From contig NZ_JAKSXW010000137.1 in the NCBI RefSeq assembly GCF_022829405.1, forward strand, positions 1-50,707: 50,707 nt of DNA, written 5' to 3'. The notes below the pieces were generated by a model. It did not search any database. It was not told where the DNA came from and saw only the letters and a list, made by a program, of their open reading frames with translations. A program made the translations under genes and the position numbers. Shown piece by piece: positions 1 through 7,860 of this stretch; position 1 is the stretch's first letter, and each line of letters begins with the position of its first letter. Origin of the DNA: Methylobacterium sp. J-076. GTDB lineage: Bacteria > Pseudomonadota > Alphaproteobacteria > Rhizobiales > Beijerinckiaceae.

Positions 1-1
1 T

Positions 2-67
2 CAATGAGAATACAGCAACTGAGTTCGGTTAATTTGACTGCAGTTATGACGTGTGCTCTTCCGATTT
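2..67 (+). other. Illumina P7/i7 adapter remnant (artefact)
   Basis: Positions 50-65 carry the TruSeq read-2 core CGTGTGCTCTTCCGAT exactly. Aligned without gaps, 35-67 matches the last 33 bases of the adapter with four mismatches. Bases 2-25 align to the 24-base P7 primer with about 16 identities, 26-33 would be an 8-base i7 index, and 34 is the joining base (T instead of G). The 66-base span is exactly the length of a dual-index i7 adapter. This is not biological sequence and marks a contig end. The adapter sequence is recalled knowledge; the alignment was done by eye. Confidence 0.88.
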
Positions 68-411
68 GGAGCGAAGCAATTCAGCAAAACGCCGCCCGCC
101 GAAGCGTCCTGCCCCCCTTGGTCGCTTATCTTCGTTCGAGATGACGACGGGGTATTCTCGCCACTAAGGTGCCTCGGCACCTGCCCTGTCCTCTTCCCAT
201 GCGAAGCGAAGCAATCCAGGGATACGCTGTCCGCTCAAGCGTCCCGCTGCCCTGGGTCGCTTCGCTTCGCTTGCGATGACGGCGTGGAATTCTTGGCACC
301 CGCATCGCCGGCACCCGCTCCGCCGTCTTTGCGAGCGAAGCGAAGCAATCCAGGGACACGCCGCCCGCCGAAGCGGCCCGCCGCCCTGGTTCGCTCCCCT
401 CGGGACGGCGG
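68..411. repeat. Three degenerate copies of a palindromic intergenic repeat
   Basis: Three related units of about 80 bp lie at roughly 68-150, 201-283 and 331-411. Each begins with a form of GCGAAGCGAAGCAATCCAGG and ends with an imperfect inverse (in the middle unit, CCCTGGGTCGCTTCGCTTCG at 250-269), followed by a GATGACGGCG-like edge. In the middle unit the arms 201-221 and 250-270 pair with two mismatches; the first unit is the most decayed. A related, better-preserved copy is at 20626-20719. The pattern suggests a dispersed, hairpin-forming, MITE- or REP-like element. No gene is visible between the adapter and the stop codon at 429. Confidence 0.7.
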
Positions 412-428
412 AAGCCGCAGGCCCTGGA

Positions 429-968
429 TCAATACTCGATCAGGTCTTCCAGCGCATAGTGCTTCACCGTCTTCCGGTTGGCGATGAGTTCGTCCACCGT
501 CGGCTCGCCCTTGAGGGCGCGGGCGATGGCGAGCTTCGTCGCCTCGTAATTGGTCCGGTAGAGGTCCTTGCGGTCGAGGTTGTCATCGTCCGCGCAGCGG
601 ATATCGAGCCAGATCATGATGATCATGCAGAGGTCGTCGAGGCCCTCCTTCGGCAGGATACCCTCGATGATGCAATCGACGATGGCATCGCCCGTGGCCG
701 CCTGGACGACGCCTCCGAGGAGTTCGACGTAGTCGGCGCTCTGGATGGTGACCTTGCTGGTCATCATCGTCACCGGGCGCACCAACTGGTTGAGGTCGCG
801 CACCACGTACATGCGGGTATGGCCCTGGGCCTGCCCCATCATCGAGGCGAAGGCCTGCCCCACCGGGCCGCGCACCGAGCCGATCAGCACCTCGGGCATC
901 GCGTCGGTGTACTGCCCCTCGGCGGCCAGCACGGTCGCCTCGCCGGCGCGGAACCAAATCTCTGACAT
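429..968 (-). CDS. Formaldehyde-activating enzyme (Fae) homologue lacking the catalytic His
   Basis: This 179-aa protein aligns end to end with Fae, which condenses formaldehyde with tetrahydromethanopterin in methylotrophs (usually about 170 aa). Shared features are the LIG...GP...AF start of the fold (about 27-41), a VTIQSADY segment, EGILP followed by DDL, and the YEATKLAIARAL...GEP...R.T..H end (about 147-171). At the position of Fae His17 (context AHIDLIIG) this protein has Met24 (AMPEVLIG), so the acid-base residue described for Fae is absent. The start at 968 has a GGAGA ribosome site seven bases upstream. It follows the NRAMP-like gene by 62 bp on the same strand and may be co-transcribed. 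Fold assignment is confident. Activity is unknown; methylotrophs carry several Fae paralogues, and a sensing, carrier or different catalytic role is possible. Confidence 0.85.
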   Translation of the reverse strand: MSEIWFRAGEATVLAAEGQYTDAMPEVLIGSVRGPVGQAFASMMGQAQGHTRMYVVRDLNQLVRPVTMMTSKVTIQSADYVELLGGVVQAATGDAIVDCIIEGILPKEGLDDLCMIIMIWLDIRCADDDNLDRKDLYRTNYEATKLAIARALKGEPTVDELIANRKTVKHYALEDLIEY

Positions 969-1030
969 GAACGTCTCCGTTGCCCGCGCCGGGGAGACAT
1001 CATCCTCCCCACGCCGTCAACCGGGTCTCG

Positions 1031-2311
1031 TCAGATGACCCCGATTCCGTCGAGGACGCCCACCATCGCGAACGCGATCGTCACGGCGGACACGGTGTAG
1101 ACGACCCATTTGTAGGCGCCCTTCAGCCGCTTGTCCTCGGGCAGCGCCCGGGTCGCGAGCAGGATCAGCAGGCCGAGCGCGAGGGGCAGCAGCAGCGCAT
1201 TCATGACTTCGACGGCGATGTTGAGGGCCACGAGGTTCGAGACGAGCTGCACCGCCACCGCCCCCGCGATGACCGCCGCCGCGAAGATGCCGTAGAAGGC
1301 CGGCGCTTCCCGGGGCGACTTCTCCAGCGAGTGCGGACGCCGGGTGACGTCGCCGAACCCCCAGGCCAGTGCCAGGGCCACGACGTTGAGGGCCACGAAG
1401 GCGGCGGCGATGATCCCCACCCCGAACACCACCTGCCCGAGCAGGGGCCCGAGGGCCGGCGTGAACGCCTTGGCGAGGTCGCCGACGGTCTGAAGCCCGT
1501 CCTTCGTGCCCTGGCCCGATTGCCCGATCGTGGCCGCGGCGGTGACGAGGATCGCCCCCATCACGCATTGCGAGACCACGGCGCCGACGAGGGTGTCGAG
1601 CCGGGCGCGGCGCATGTGATCCCAGCCCAGCCCCTTATCGACCACCGCCGACTGCTGATAGAAGATCATCCAGGGCATGATGACCGCCCCGATATTGGCG
1701 GCGATGAGCACGCGGAAGTCGCCGTTGCCGAGGGGAAGCTGGCCGAAGGACTTGAGGATCGCGTCCGGATCCGGCTTCGCCGCCACGGCGAGCCCGATGA
1801 AGACCAGCTCGAACAGGCCGACGACGAGGGCCACCCGCTCGACCCTGCGGTAGCTGCCGGTGAACACGAGGAGCAACAGCAGCGCGGCGGGGAGGCCGAG
1901 GCTGACGATCCGGGACAGGCCGAAGAGGTCGCCGATGCCGGCGATGCCCGAGAATTCCGTGACGATCGCACCCACCCCGGCGACGACGAGGCCCCCGTAG
2001 GAGATCCAGGCGAGGACCGGCCCGTACCGGTCGCGGATCAGCTCCCCGTGGCCCCGCCCGGTCGCCGTGCCGAGGCGGACGGTGAGTTCCTGGACGATAT
2101 AGAGGATCGGGATGAGCAGGGCCTGCAGCAGAAGCAGCGAGTATCCCCACTTCGCGCCGCTTTGAGCCGCCGTGATCAGGCTGCCGACGTCCGTATCGGC
2201 TAGCATGACCACAAGGCCGGGCCCCGCGACCTTGAGGAAAGCCGACAGGCGGGGCAGGGAAGAGGCCGTGGGGACTTGGCGCGTCGGCATGGTGCGAAAA
2301 ACAGCCCCCAT
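1031..2311 (-). CDS. NRAMP-family divalent metal transporter with altered metal-site motifs
   Basis: This is a 426-aa polytopic inner-membrane protein with about 11 hydrophobic segments and the NRAMP layout. That includes GPGLVV before helix 1, the LGTATGRGHGELIRDRYG loop (about 80-97), and a helix 6 containing NIGAVIMPWMIFYQQSAVV. NRAMP proteins import Mn2+ or Fe2+ with protons, using a DPGN motif in helix 1 and MPH in helix 6. Here the corresponding stretches read DTDVGS (39-44) and MPWM (212-215), so Pro and Asn of DPGN and the helix-6 His are changed. Similar departures occur in NRAMP-related Mg2+ or trivalent-metal carriers, so the substrate should not be assumed to be manganese. The start could also be the ATG at 2290. 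The frame stays open far upstream, but that extension lies antisense to the gene at 2369. Confidence 0.82.
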   Translation of the reverse strand: MGAVFRTMPTRQVPTASSLPRLSAFLKVAGPGLVVMLADTDVGSLITAAQSGAKWGYSLLLLQALLIPILYIVQELTVRLGTATGRGHGELIRDRYGPVLAWISYGGLVVAGVGAIVTEFSGIAGIGDLFGLSRIVSLGLPAALLLLLVFTGSYRRVERVALVVGLFELVFIGLAVAAKPDPDAILKSFGQLPLGNGDFRVLIAANIGAVIMPWMIFYQQSAVVDKGLGWDHMRRARLDTLVGAVVSQCVMGAILVTAAATIGQSGQGTKDGLQTVGDLAKAFTPALGPLLGQVVFGVGIIAAAFVALNVVALALAWGFGDVTRRPHSLEKSPREAPAFYGIFAAAVIAGAVAVQLVSNLVALNIAVEVMNALLLPLALGLLILLATRALPEDKRLKGAYKWVVYTVSAVTIAFAMVGVLDGIGVI

Positions 2312-2368
2312 CGACACCAGTTCCGCCCTCGAACGGGGTGCGGCATTCTTCACAGGGCGGGGAGAACG

Positions 2369-2584
2369 ATGGCCGAGCAGCCGGGACGCGAGCCAAGCTG
2401 GAGCCTCCAGGCCAGCGCCGTGCGCGAGGGCGTGCGCCTCGAACTCACCTTGCCCGACCTCGCCGGGCAACCGGTGACGGCCGCGCTCATCCTGGAACGG
2501 GCCGAGGCCAGGGCCTTCGCCCGGGCTCTCCTGGCCGCGGCGGGCGATGCGACCGAGCGCACCTTCCCGCGCCCTGAGGTGTGA
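2369..2584 (+). CDS. Small hypothetical protein, 71 aa
   Basis: This 71-aa ORF starts at an ATG preceded by GGGGAGAACG, a good ribosome site. It has mixed strand and helix character: about residues 12-45 (SAVREGVRLELTLPD then VTAALILERAEA) look like a compact beta-beta-alpha unit, ending in an Ala/Arg-rich helix. There is no signal peptide, Cys pair or known motif. It begins 57 bp from the divergent NRAMP-like start and its stop lies 2 bp from the convergent lipoprotein stop, so it fills the gap neatly, as a real gene would. I do not recognise the family. Confidence 0.6.
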   Translation: MAEQPGREPSWSLQASAVREGVRLELTLPDLAGQPVTAALILERAEARAFARALLAAAGDATERTFPRPEV

Positions 2585-2586
2585 GG

Positions 2587-3042
2587 CTACTGCGACAGCA
2601 GGCCGGGCCGGCGGCCGGGGAGCCGCGGGACCTTGGTGCCGCGCTTCTCGACGGGGGCGGAGCAGGAATAGGCGAATTCGCTCTTGAGCGCGTCGAAATC
2701 CGTCTCGCCGGTGATGGCGCACTCCTCGCGGACGGTCTCGTCCAGGTAGGCGCGGGCCGCCGTGCGGAACCGGCCGACCCGGCTCGCTGCGGGGTCTGGG
2801 TCGATCCTCAGGTCGTTGAGGTTGCAACCGGTGAGTTCGCGCAGGCCGTTCGAGACGACGAGCATCCGGCGTTCCTGCCGGTTGTCGTAGACCTCGTAGG
2901 GCTCCTTGCAGCCGATGGTCACCACCTGCGAGGGCAGGCCGACATAGGTCTTCGAGATGTAGGAGAAGCTCGTCGCGGTGCAGCCGGCCAGGGCCGGGAG
3001 CAGCACCGGAGCCGCCAGGACGAGGAGCGGAAGCCGCCGCAC
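2587..3042 (-). CDS. Small secreted lipoprotein, unknown function
   Basis: The product is 151 aa with a typical lipoprotein signal: Arg-Arg start, hydrophobic stretch LPLLVLAAPVLLPA, and lipobox LAGC with the modified Cys at 21. The mature part (YVGLPSQVVTIGCKEPYEVYD) has four further Cys and resembles small hypothetical lipoproteins of alphaproteobacteria. No catalytic motif is visible. It sits upstream of and parallel to lpxB (98-bp gap), so it could be transcribed with the lipid A genes, though a separate promoter cannot be excluded. Outer-membrane or periplasmic location is inferred from the lipobox only. Confidence 0.72.
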   Translation of the reverse strand: MRRLPLLVLAAPVLLPALAGCTATSFSYISKTYVGLPSQVVTIGCKEPYEVYDNRQERRMLVVSNGLRELTGCNLNDLRIDPDPAASRVGRFRTAARAYLDETVREECAITGETDFDALKSEFAYSCSAPVEKRGTKVPRLPGRRPGLLSQ

Positions 3043-3140
3043 GATCCGCCAACCCTCTCAACCAGGACGGCCCGAACCCCTCGGGCGCCATCCATCGCGC
3101 ATTGAACCGCGCCCCCGCGTCCGGTCAAGCTGTCCCGGTC

Positions 3141-4334
3141 TCAGGCGGGCCCGCCATCCCCACCCTGTGGCGCCGCCGCCACCGCCGGGCGCAGCATCGC
3201 CAGCACCACCTGCGCGGCGGCCCGGCTGGGCGAGCCGCCGTCCGGAAGCACGGTCAGCTCGTCCATGCGCGCCAGGGCGGCGACCTGCGCCTCCCGCTCC
3301 GGTCCGCCGCGGATCAGCGGCAACAGGGCGGCGGCGAGGGTGTCCGCCGTGCAGTCGGCCTGGACGAATTCCGGCATCGCGTTGCGGCCGAGGATCAGGT
3401 TCGGCAGGACGATGCTCGGCACCTGGATCAGCCGGCGGGCGATGAACTCCTCCGCCCGCGAAACCTTATAGGCCACCACCGCGGGCACCCCCGCCAGCGC
3501 CAGCTCGAGGGTGACGGTGCCCGAGGCCGCGAGCGCCGCCCGCCCGGCCCGGAATGCGGCGTATTTCTCCGCCTCGCCCGCGACGATCCGCACGGGCAGT
3601 GGCCAGCCCCGCGCCAGCTCCTCGATCCGCGCCCGGTGGCGGGAGACCGCGGGGAGCACCGCCTCGATCTCCACCTCCTGCGCGACCCGGGCCAGGGCGG
3701 GCCCGAAGACCGGCATCAGCCGTTCGATCTCCGCGCGGCGGGAGCCCGGCAGGACGACAACGGGGTAGGGGGCCTGCCTGCGCCGCGCCTGCTCCGCCTC
3801 GCCCGGGCGCAGATCGCCGAGGCGCTCGATGAGCGGGTGGCCGACATAAGTGCAGGCCGGGCCGCCGAGGCGCAGATGCGCCTCCGGCTCGAAGGGCAGC
3901 AGGGCGAGGACGTGGTCGATGAACGGGCGCATGCCCTTCGCCCGCCAGGGGCGCCACGCCCAGACGCTCGGCGACACGTAGTCCACGATCGGGATGGACG
4001 GCGCGGCCTTGCGGACGCGCTTGGCCACCGCATGGGTGAAGCCGGGGCTGTCGATGATGACCAGCACGTCCGGACGCGCGGCGATCACGTCGTCGGCGGT
4101 CTCGCGGATGCGCCGCAGGAGGGTCCGCGCCCGGGCGAGGACCGGCAGGTAGCCCATCACCGCCACATCATCGAGGGGGAAGAGGGAGGCGAAGCCCTCC
4201 TCCGCCATCGCCTCGCCGCCGACGCCGCCGAACCGCGTTCCCGGCGCCGCCGCGCGCAGCGCCCGCATCAGCTTGGCCCCGAGCTGGTCGCCCGAATCCT
4301 CACCCGCGACCAGCCAGATCCGCGGGTCGCTCAC
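3141..4334 (-). CDS. lpxB: Lipid-A-disaccharide synthase LpxB
   Basis: LpxB joins UDP-2,3-diacylglucosamine to lipid X to form the beta-1,6 disaccharide of lipid A at the cytoplasmic face of the inner membrane. The 397-aa length fits the family (380-400). Family hallmarks are the N-terminal VAGEDSGDQLGAKLMRAL, the GGVGG...M stretch, a VDYVSPSVWAWR segment, LPFEPEAH, and the late VVLPGSRRAEI and ASGTVTLELAL..VP.VVAYK regions of GT family 19. The start is GTG at 4334, because the sequence matches the family from residue 2 and the GTG overlaps the lpxI stop (GTGA). The frame continues upstream only as antisense to lpxI. It is last in the lpxD-fabZ-lpxA-lpxI-lpxB run. Confidence 0.95.
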   Translation of the reverse strand: MSDPRIWLVAGEDSGDQLGAKLMRALRAAAPGTRFGGVGGEAMAEEGFASLFPLDDVAVMGYLPVLARARTLLRRIRETADDVIAARPDVLVIIDSPGFTHAVAKRVRKAAPSIPIVDYVSPSVWAWRPWRAKGMRPFIDHVLALLPFEPEAHLRLGGPACTYVGHPLIERLGDLRPGEAEQARRRQAPYPVVVLPGSRRAEIERLMPVFGPALARVAQEVEIEAVLPAVSRHRARIEELARGWPLPVRIVAGEAEKYAAFRAGRAALAASGTVTLELALAGVPAVVAYKVSRAEEFIARRLIQVPSIVLPNLILGRNAMPEFVQADCTADTLAAALLPLIRGGPEREAQVAALARMDELTVLPDGGSPSRAAAQVVLAMLRPAVAAAPQGGDGGPA

Positions 4335-5194
4335 GCCGCCGCCCCGAAGCCGATGACGAACAGGCCGAGCCGGTCGGCCTCGGCGGCGGTGGCCACCCGG
4401 TCGATGACCAGCGTCCCCCCGGCCCTCAGGGCGAGGCCGGCGCAGCCCGCCGCGTGGGCGTTGCGGATGGTCCGCGGCCCGACGGCGGGCAGGTCGATCC
4501 GCAGGTCCTGGCCGGCCTTGGGCGCCTTCACCAGCACCGTGCCGGCATTGGCCCGGCCCCGCCCGAAGGGCTTGCGCCCGAGGGCGCGGGCGCGGGCGAG
4601 CATCTTGTCGGTCCCTTCGGGGCCCTCGACGGCCAGCACCCGGTCCCCGGCCACGGCGACCGCCTGCCCGACATCGAAGGGCGAGAGGGCGTCGAGCACG
4701 GCGCGCCCGGTGGCGATGGACGCCAGGGCCTCGCCATCCGCCTTCACGAGGCCGAGCGGCCCCTCCGGGCAGAGCAGGTCCGGCGCCGCCTCGTGGACAC
4801 CGAGCACCCGGTGGCCGTTCTCCTCCACCAGCCCGAGGGCGGCGCGCAGCAACCGGTCGTCCCCGCCGCCCGCGATCTCGCGCAGGGCGTCCCGGTTCCG
4901 CCATGCGGCGCCGGCGTTGAAGATCGCCGCCGCGGTCGGCCGGGCGACGCTGCCCGCCGGCACGACGGTGGCCGGGCCCCAGCTGTCGAGGTGGGCGAGG
5001 GTGGCGGCGAGGTCGAGGAGATCGACGGTGGCGTCGGCCCGCCCCCGGAGCGGGCGGCCGGTGAAGCCGCGCAGGGCGATCATGCGGAACGGCTTGCCTG
5101 CCCGCTCCAGGGAATCCGCCACCAGCTCCGGCAGACGGCCGGCGCCGGCGATCAGAACGAGGGTGCCCGCACCGGGCGAAGCGGCGTTCCCCAT
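4331..5194 (-). CDS. lpxI: UDP-2,3-diacylglucosamine pyrophosphatase LpxI
   Basis: LpxI hydrolyses UDP-2,3-diacylglucosamine to lipid X and UMP, the step done by LpxH in gammaproteobacteria. The 287-aa protein has the LpxI/DUF1009 pattern: an N-terminal LVLIAGAGRLPELVADSL, a mid-region VLGVHEAAPDLL, and the C-terminal GQAVAVAGDRVLAVEGPEGTD, then VLVKAPKAGQDLRIDLPAVG, then AGCAGLALRAGGTLVID. The start is the ATG at 5194, 10 bp after the lpxA stop; the stop overlaps the lpxB GTG by four bases, which implies translational coupling. Its position between lpxA and lpxB is the normal alphaproteobacterial arrangement. Confidence 0.95.
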   Translation of the reverse strand: MGNAASPGAGTLVLIAGAGRLPELVADSLERAGKPFRMIALRGFTGRPLRGRADATVDLLDLAATLAHLDSWGPATVVPAGSVARPTAAAIFNAGAAWRNRDALREIAGGGDDRLLRAALGLVEENGHRVLGVHEAAPDLLCPEGPLGLVKADGEALASIATGRAVLDALSPFDVGQAVAVAGDRVLAVEGPEGTDKMLARARALGRKPFGRGRANAGTVLVKAPKAGQDLRIDLPAVGPRTIRNAHAAGCAGLALRAGGTLVIDRVATAAEADRLGLFVIGFGAAA

Positions 5195-5204
5195 GGCGGT
5201 GCGA

Positions 5205-6023
5205 TCAGGCGCCCCCCACCGGGATCGGTGCCTCGCGCGGGGTGCAGACCGACCGCTTGCCGCCCGCGCGGATGAATTCGAGGATCTCGTGCACCGCCGT
5301 GTGGGATTCGAAGCTCGTGGCCACATCCTCCACCCGCTCCATCAGCGTGCCTTCCTGCGCGAACAGCAGGCGGTAGGCCCGGCGCAGGGTGTGGATGTCC
5401 TCCCGGGCGAAGCCCCGGCGCTGCAGGCCGACGATGTTGAGCCCGGCGAGATAGGCCCGGTTGCCGAGCGCCATGCCGTAGGGGATGCAGTCGTTCTCCA
5501 GCCCCGAGAGGCCGCCGACGAAGGCGTGGGCGCCGACGCGGGCGAACTGGATGACCGCTGCTCCGCCGCCGAGGATGGCGTAATCCCCCACCGAGCAATG
5601 GCCGGCGAGCATCACGTTGTTGGAGAAGACCACGTGCGAACCCACCCGGCAGTCGTGGCCGACATGGGAATTCGCCAGGAAGGCGCAGCGGTCGCCGATC
5701 ACCGTCTCCAGGCCGCCGCCGGCCGTGCCGGGGTTCATGGTGACGCCCTCGCGGATCAGGCACTCCTCGCCGATCGTCAGGGTCGAGGGCTCGCCCCGGT
5801 ACTTCAGGTCCTGCGGCGGATGGCCGATCGAGGCGAAGGGGAAGATCCGCGTGCGGGCGCCGACCCGCGTGCGGCCGGCCACCACCACGTGGCTCACCAG
5901 CTCGCAGCCCTCCCCCAGCACCACCTCGGGCCCGACATGGCAGAACGGGCCGATCCGCACCCCCTCGCCGATCTCGGCGCCGGATTCGACGACGGCGCTC
6001 GGGTGGATCGCGGCTGCGCTCAT
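5205..6023 (-). CDS. lpxA: UDP-N-acetylglucosamine acyltransferase LpxA
   Basis: LpxA performs the first committed step of lipid A synthesis, moving a 3-hydroxyacyl chain from ACP to the 3-OH of UDP-GlcNAc. The 272-aa protein starts MSAAAIHPSAVVESGAEIGE and shows hexapeptide repeats of a left-handed beta helix over residues 5-185. The catalytic His is in VGHDCRVG (His123). A helical C-terminal domain contains RRGFAREDIHTLRRAYRLLF, as in the family. The gap to fabZ is only 4 bp and to lpxI 10 bp, so the genes form one operon. Confidence 0.96.
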   Translation of the reverse strand: MSAAAIHPSAVVESGAEIGEGVRIGPFCHVGPEVVLGEGCELVSHVVVAGRTRVGARTRIFPFASIGHPPQDLKYRGEPSTLTIGEECLIREGVTMNPGTAGGGLETVIGDRCAFLANSHVGHDCRVGSHVVFSNNVMLAGHCSVGDYAILGGGAAVIQFARVGAHAFVGGLSGLENDCIPYGMALGNRAYLAGLNIVGLQRRGFAREDIHTLRRAYRLLFAQEGTLMERVEDVATSFESHTAVHEILEFIRAGGKRSVCTPREAPIPVGGA

Positions 6024-6027
6024 CGCT

Positions 6028-6492
6028 CTACTCCGTCACCAGCATGGCGCCGATCTCGGCCTCGGCCACCAGCACGCCGTCCACCTTGGCCTCCCCCCGG
6101 AACCACCACATGGTCCGGCGGTGGTTCAGCTTGCGCATCTCGAAGCGGATCTGGTCCCCCGGCACGACGGGCTTGCGGAACTTGCACTTGTCGATCGTCA
6201 TGAAGAACACCTGCTTCGTGCGCAGCTCGTCCGACATGATGTGGCGGCAGCAGATCGCGCCCGCCGTCTGCGCCATGCCCTCGATGATGAGGACGCCGGG
6301 GAAGACCGGCAGGCCGGGGAAATGACCCATGAACTGCGGCTCGTTGGCCGTGACGTTCTTGATGCCGACGCAGGATTCGTCCCGGTCGATCTCCACGATG
6401 CGGTCGACCATCAGGAACGGGTAGCGGTGCGGCAGCAACTCCAGCAACTTGTGGATGTCGGCCGTGCCGAGAACCTGATCCGCCCCGCTCAT
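6028..6492 (-). CDS. fabZ: 3-hydroxyacyl-ACP dehydratase FabZ
   Basis: FabZ dehydrates 3-hydroxyacyl-ACP in fatty acid elongation and competes with LpxA and LpxD for the same hydroxyacyl-ACP pool, which explains its place in the lpx operon. The 154-aa hotdog-fold protein has [13 protein letters not shown], the active-site HFPG (His57), and [12 protein letters not shown] with Glu71. The chosen start is ATG 6492 ([20 protein letters not shown]), which gives the family length. The frame is open to 6570, but those extra residues do not look like FabZ. Confidence 0.95.
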   Translation of the reverse strand: MSGADQVLGTADIHKLLELLPHRYPFLMVDRIVEIDRDESCVGIKNVTANEPQFMGHFPGLPVFPGVLIIEGMAQTAGAICCRHIMSDELRTKQVFFMTIDKCKFRKPVVPGDQIRFEMRKLNHRRTMWWFRGEAKVDGVLVAEAEIGAMLVTE

Positions 6493-6601
6493 CGTGCTGC
6501 GCCGCCCTCGCTCCCCGCCGACGCTACGCCGACGGCGGCCTCTCTTCGGCAGAAACGCGGGGATGTGCAAGGGCGGCGGCGCGGTTTCCGGCCTTCGGGG
6601 C

Positions 6602-7675
6602 TCAGCAGGCCCCGTCGCCCTTGGTCCCGTCCTTCGCGTCCGGACCCGCGCGTTCGGCGAGGCGGGCGAGGGTGGTCAGCTCCCGGAACCAGGCCCGCAC
6701 CGGCTTGGCGGGCGTGCCACCCCAGCGCGAGCCCGGCGGCACGTCCCGGTTGACGTTGGAGGACCCGGCGATCTGCGCGCCTCGCCCGATGCGCAGGTGC
6801 CCGACGACGCCGACCTGCCCGCCCAGCACCACGTAATCCTCCAGGGTCGTGGAGCCGGAGATGCCCACGCCCGAGACGATCACGCAGTGGCGGCCGATCA
6901 CCACGTTGTGCGCGATCTGCACGAGGTTATCGATCTTGGTGCCCTCGCCGATGACAGTATCGCGGGAGGCGCCCCGGTCGACCGTGGTGTTGGCGCCGAT
7001 CTCCACATCGTCCTGCACGATCACCCGGCCGACCTGCGGCACCTTGAGGTGGGTCGCGCCCATGGCGAAGCCGAAGCCGTCCTGGCCGAGGCGCGCGCCC
7101 GGATGGACGATCACCCGGTTGCCGAGGAGGGCGTGGCTCAGGGTCGAGCCGGCGCCGATGGCACAGTCGCGCCCGATGCGCACGCCGGGGCCGACGACGG
7201 CATTGGGGCCGATCACCGTGCCCGCACCGATCTCGGCGCCGGGCCCGACCACCGCCCCCGGATCGACGGTGACGCCGTCCTCCAGCCGGGCATCGGGATG
7301 CACGTGGGCGCCCGGCGCCAAGCCCCGGCCGCCGAATTGCGGGCCGGGCCGCAGGGCGTCGGGGTGCAGCCGGCCGAGGAGCGCGGCATAGGCGCGGTAG
7401 GGATCCCGGCAGACGACGGCGACCGTCTCCGCCGGGCAGCGGGCGGCGAAACGCGGCCCGACGAGGCAGATCCCGGCGCGGGTCTGGGCCAGGGCGTCGC
7501 CGTAGCGGGCGTTGTCCATGTAGGCGAGGTCGGCCGGGCCGGCGCTCTCGAGGGGGGCGGCCCCGGCGATGGTGCGGGCCGGGTCGGCGCCCTCGGGGAG
7601 GGCGACCCCGGCCGCGGCGGCGACCTCGGCGAAGGTGATCCCGGCCGCGGGCTTGAAGAACTGGGTGTCGGGCAT
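6602..7675 (-). CDS. lpxD: UDP-3-O-(3-hydroxyacyl)glucosamine N-acyltransferase LpxD
   Basis: LpxD adds the N-linked hydroxyacyl chain in lipid A synthesis. The 357-aa product has an N-terminal uridine-binding domain (about 1-105) and a long run of hexapeptide repeats (about 110-320, for example [20 protein letters not shown]). The [12 protein letters not shown] segment carries the catalytic His, and the C-terminal helix ([18 protein letters not shown]) recruits ACP. A hairpin with a T-tract lies between bamA and this gene (7807-7845), so the lpxD-to-lpxB segment may depend on its own promoter in 7676-7806 or on read-through. Confidence 0.95.
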   Translation of the reverse strand: MPDTQFFKPAAGITFAEVAAAAGVALPEGADPARTIAGAAPLESAGPADLAYMDNARYGDALAQTRAGICLVGPRFAARCPAETVAVVCRDPYRAYAALLGRLHPDALRPGPQFGGRGLAPGAHVHPDARLEDGVTVDPGAVVGPGAEIGAGTVIGPNAVVGPGVRIGRDCAIGAGSTLSHALLGNRVIVHPGARLGQDGFGFAMGATHLKVPQVGRVIVQDDVEIGANTTVDRGASRDTVIGEGTKIDNLVQIAHNVVIGRHCVIVSGVGISGSTTLEDYVVLGGQVGVVGHLRIGRGAQIAGSSNVNRDVPPGSRWGGTPAKPVRAWFRELTTLARLAERAGPDAKDGTKGDGAC

Positions 7676-7806
7676 TTCGAACCAAACCGCGCCGATTCCG
7701 ACCCCCGTCGGGCTCGGCGCGTCCGGCGGCGGTGCTGCGGCCGGACACCGGAATGCGGCCCTGGCGGAGGGCGGCCGGCGTGGGACGGAGTCCCGGCCTT
7801 CTACAC

Positions 7807-7845
7807 AAAAAAGCGCCAGCCGGGGGGAATCCCCGGCCGGCGCTT
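7807..7845 (-). terminator. Rho-independent terminator after bamA
   Basis: On the minus strand, 15 bases after the bamA stop, the arm 7845-7831 pairs with 7825-7811 (15 positions, one G-T mismatch) around a short loop. This is followed by a run of six T residues (the A run 7807-7812 on the plus strand). Stem, loop and T-tract all fit an intrinsic terminator for transcripts leaving bamA. Confidence 0.8.
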
Positions 7846-7860
7846 CGTGCTCATCCGATC

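Noticed and set aside
2312..3091. N-terminal extension of the NRAMP-like protein to 686 aa
   Set aside because: The extra 260 residues lack membrane segments or homology and lie antisense to the 71-aa gene and in another frame of the lipoprotein gene.
3102..6203. A 1033-codon open frame on the plus strand
   Set aside because: It is antisense to lpxB, lpxI, lpxA and fabZ, rich in Arg, Pro, His and Ala with no domain pattern; a GC-rich shadow frame.
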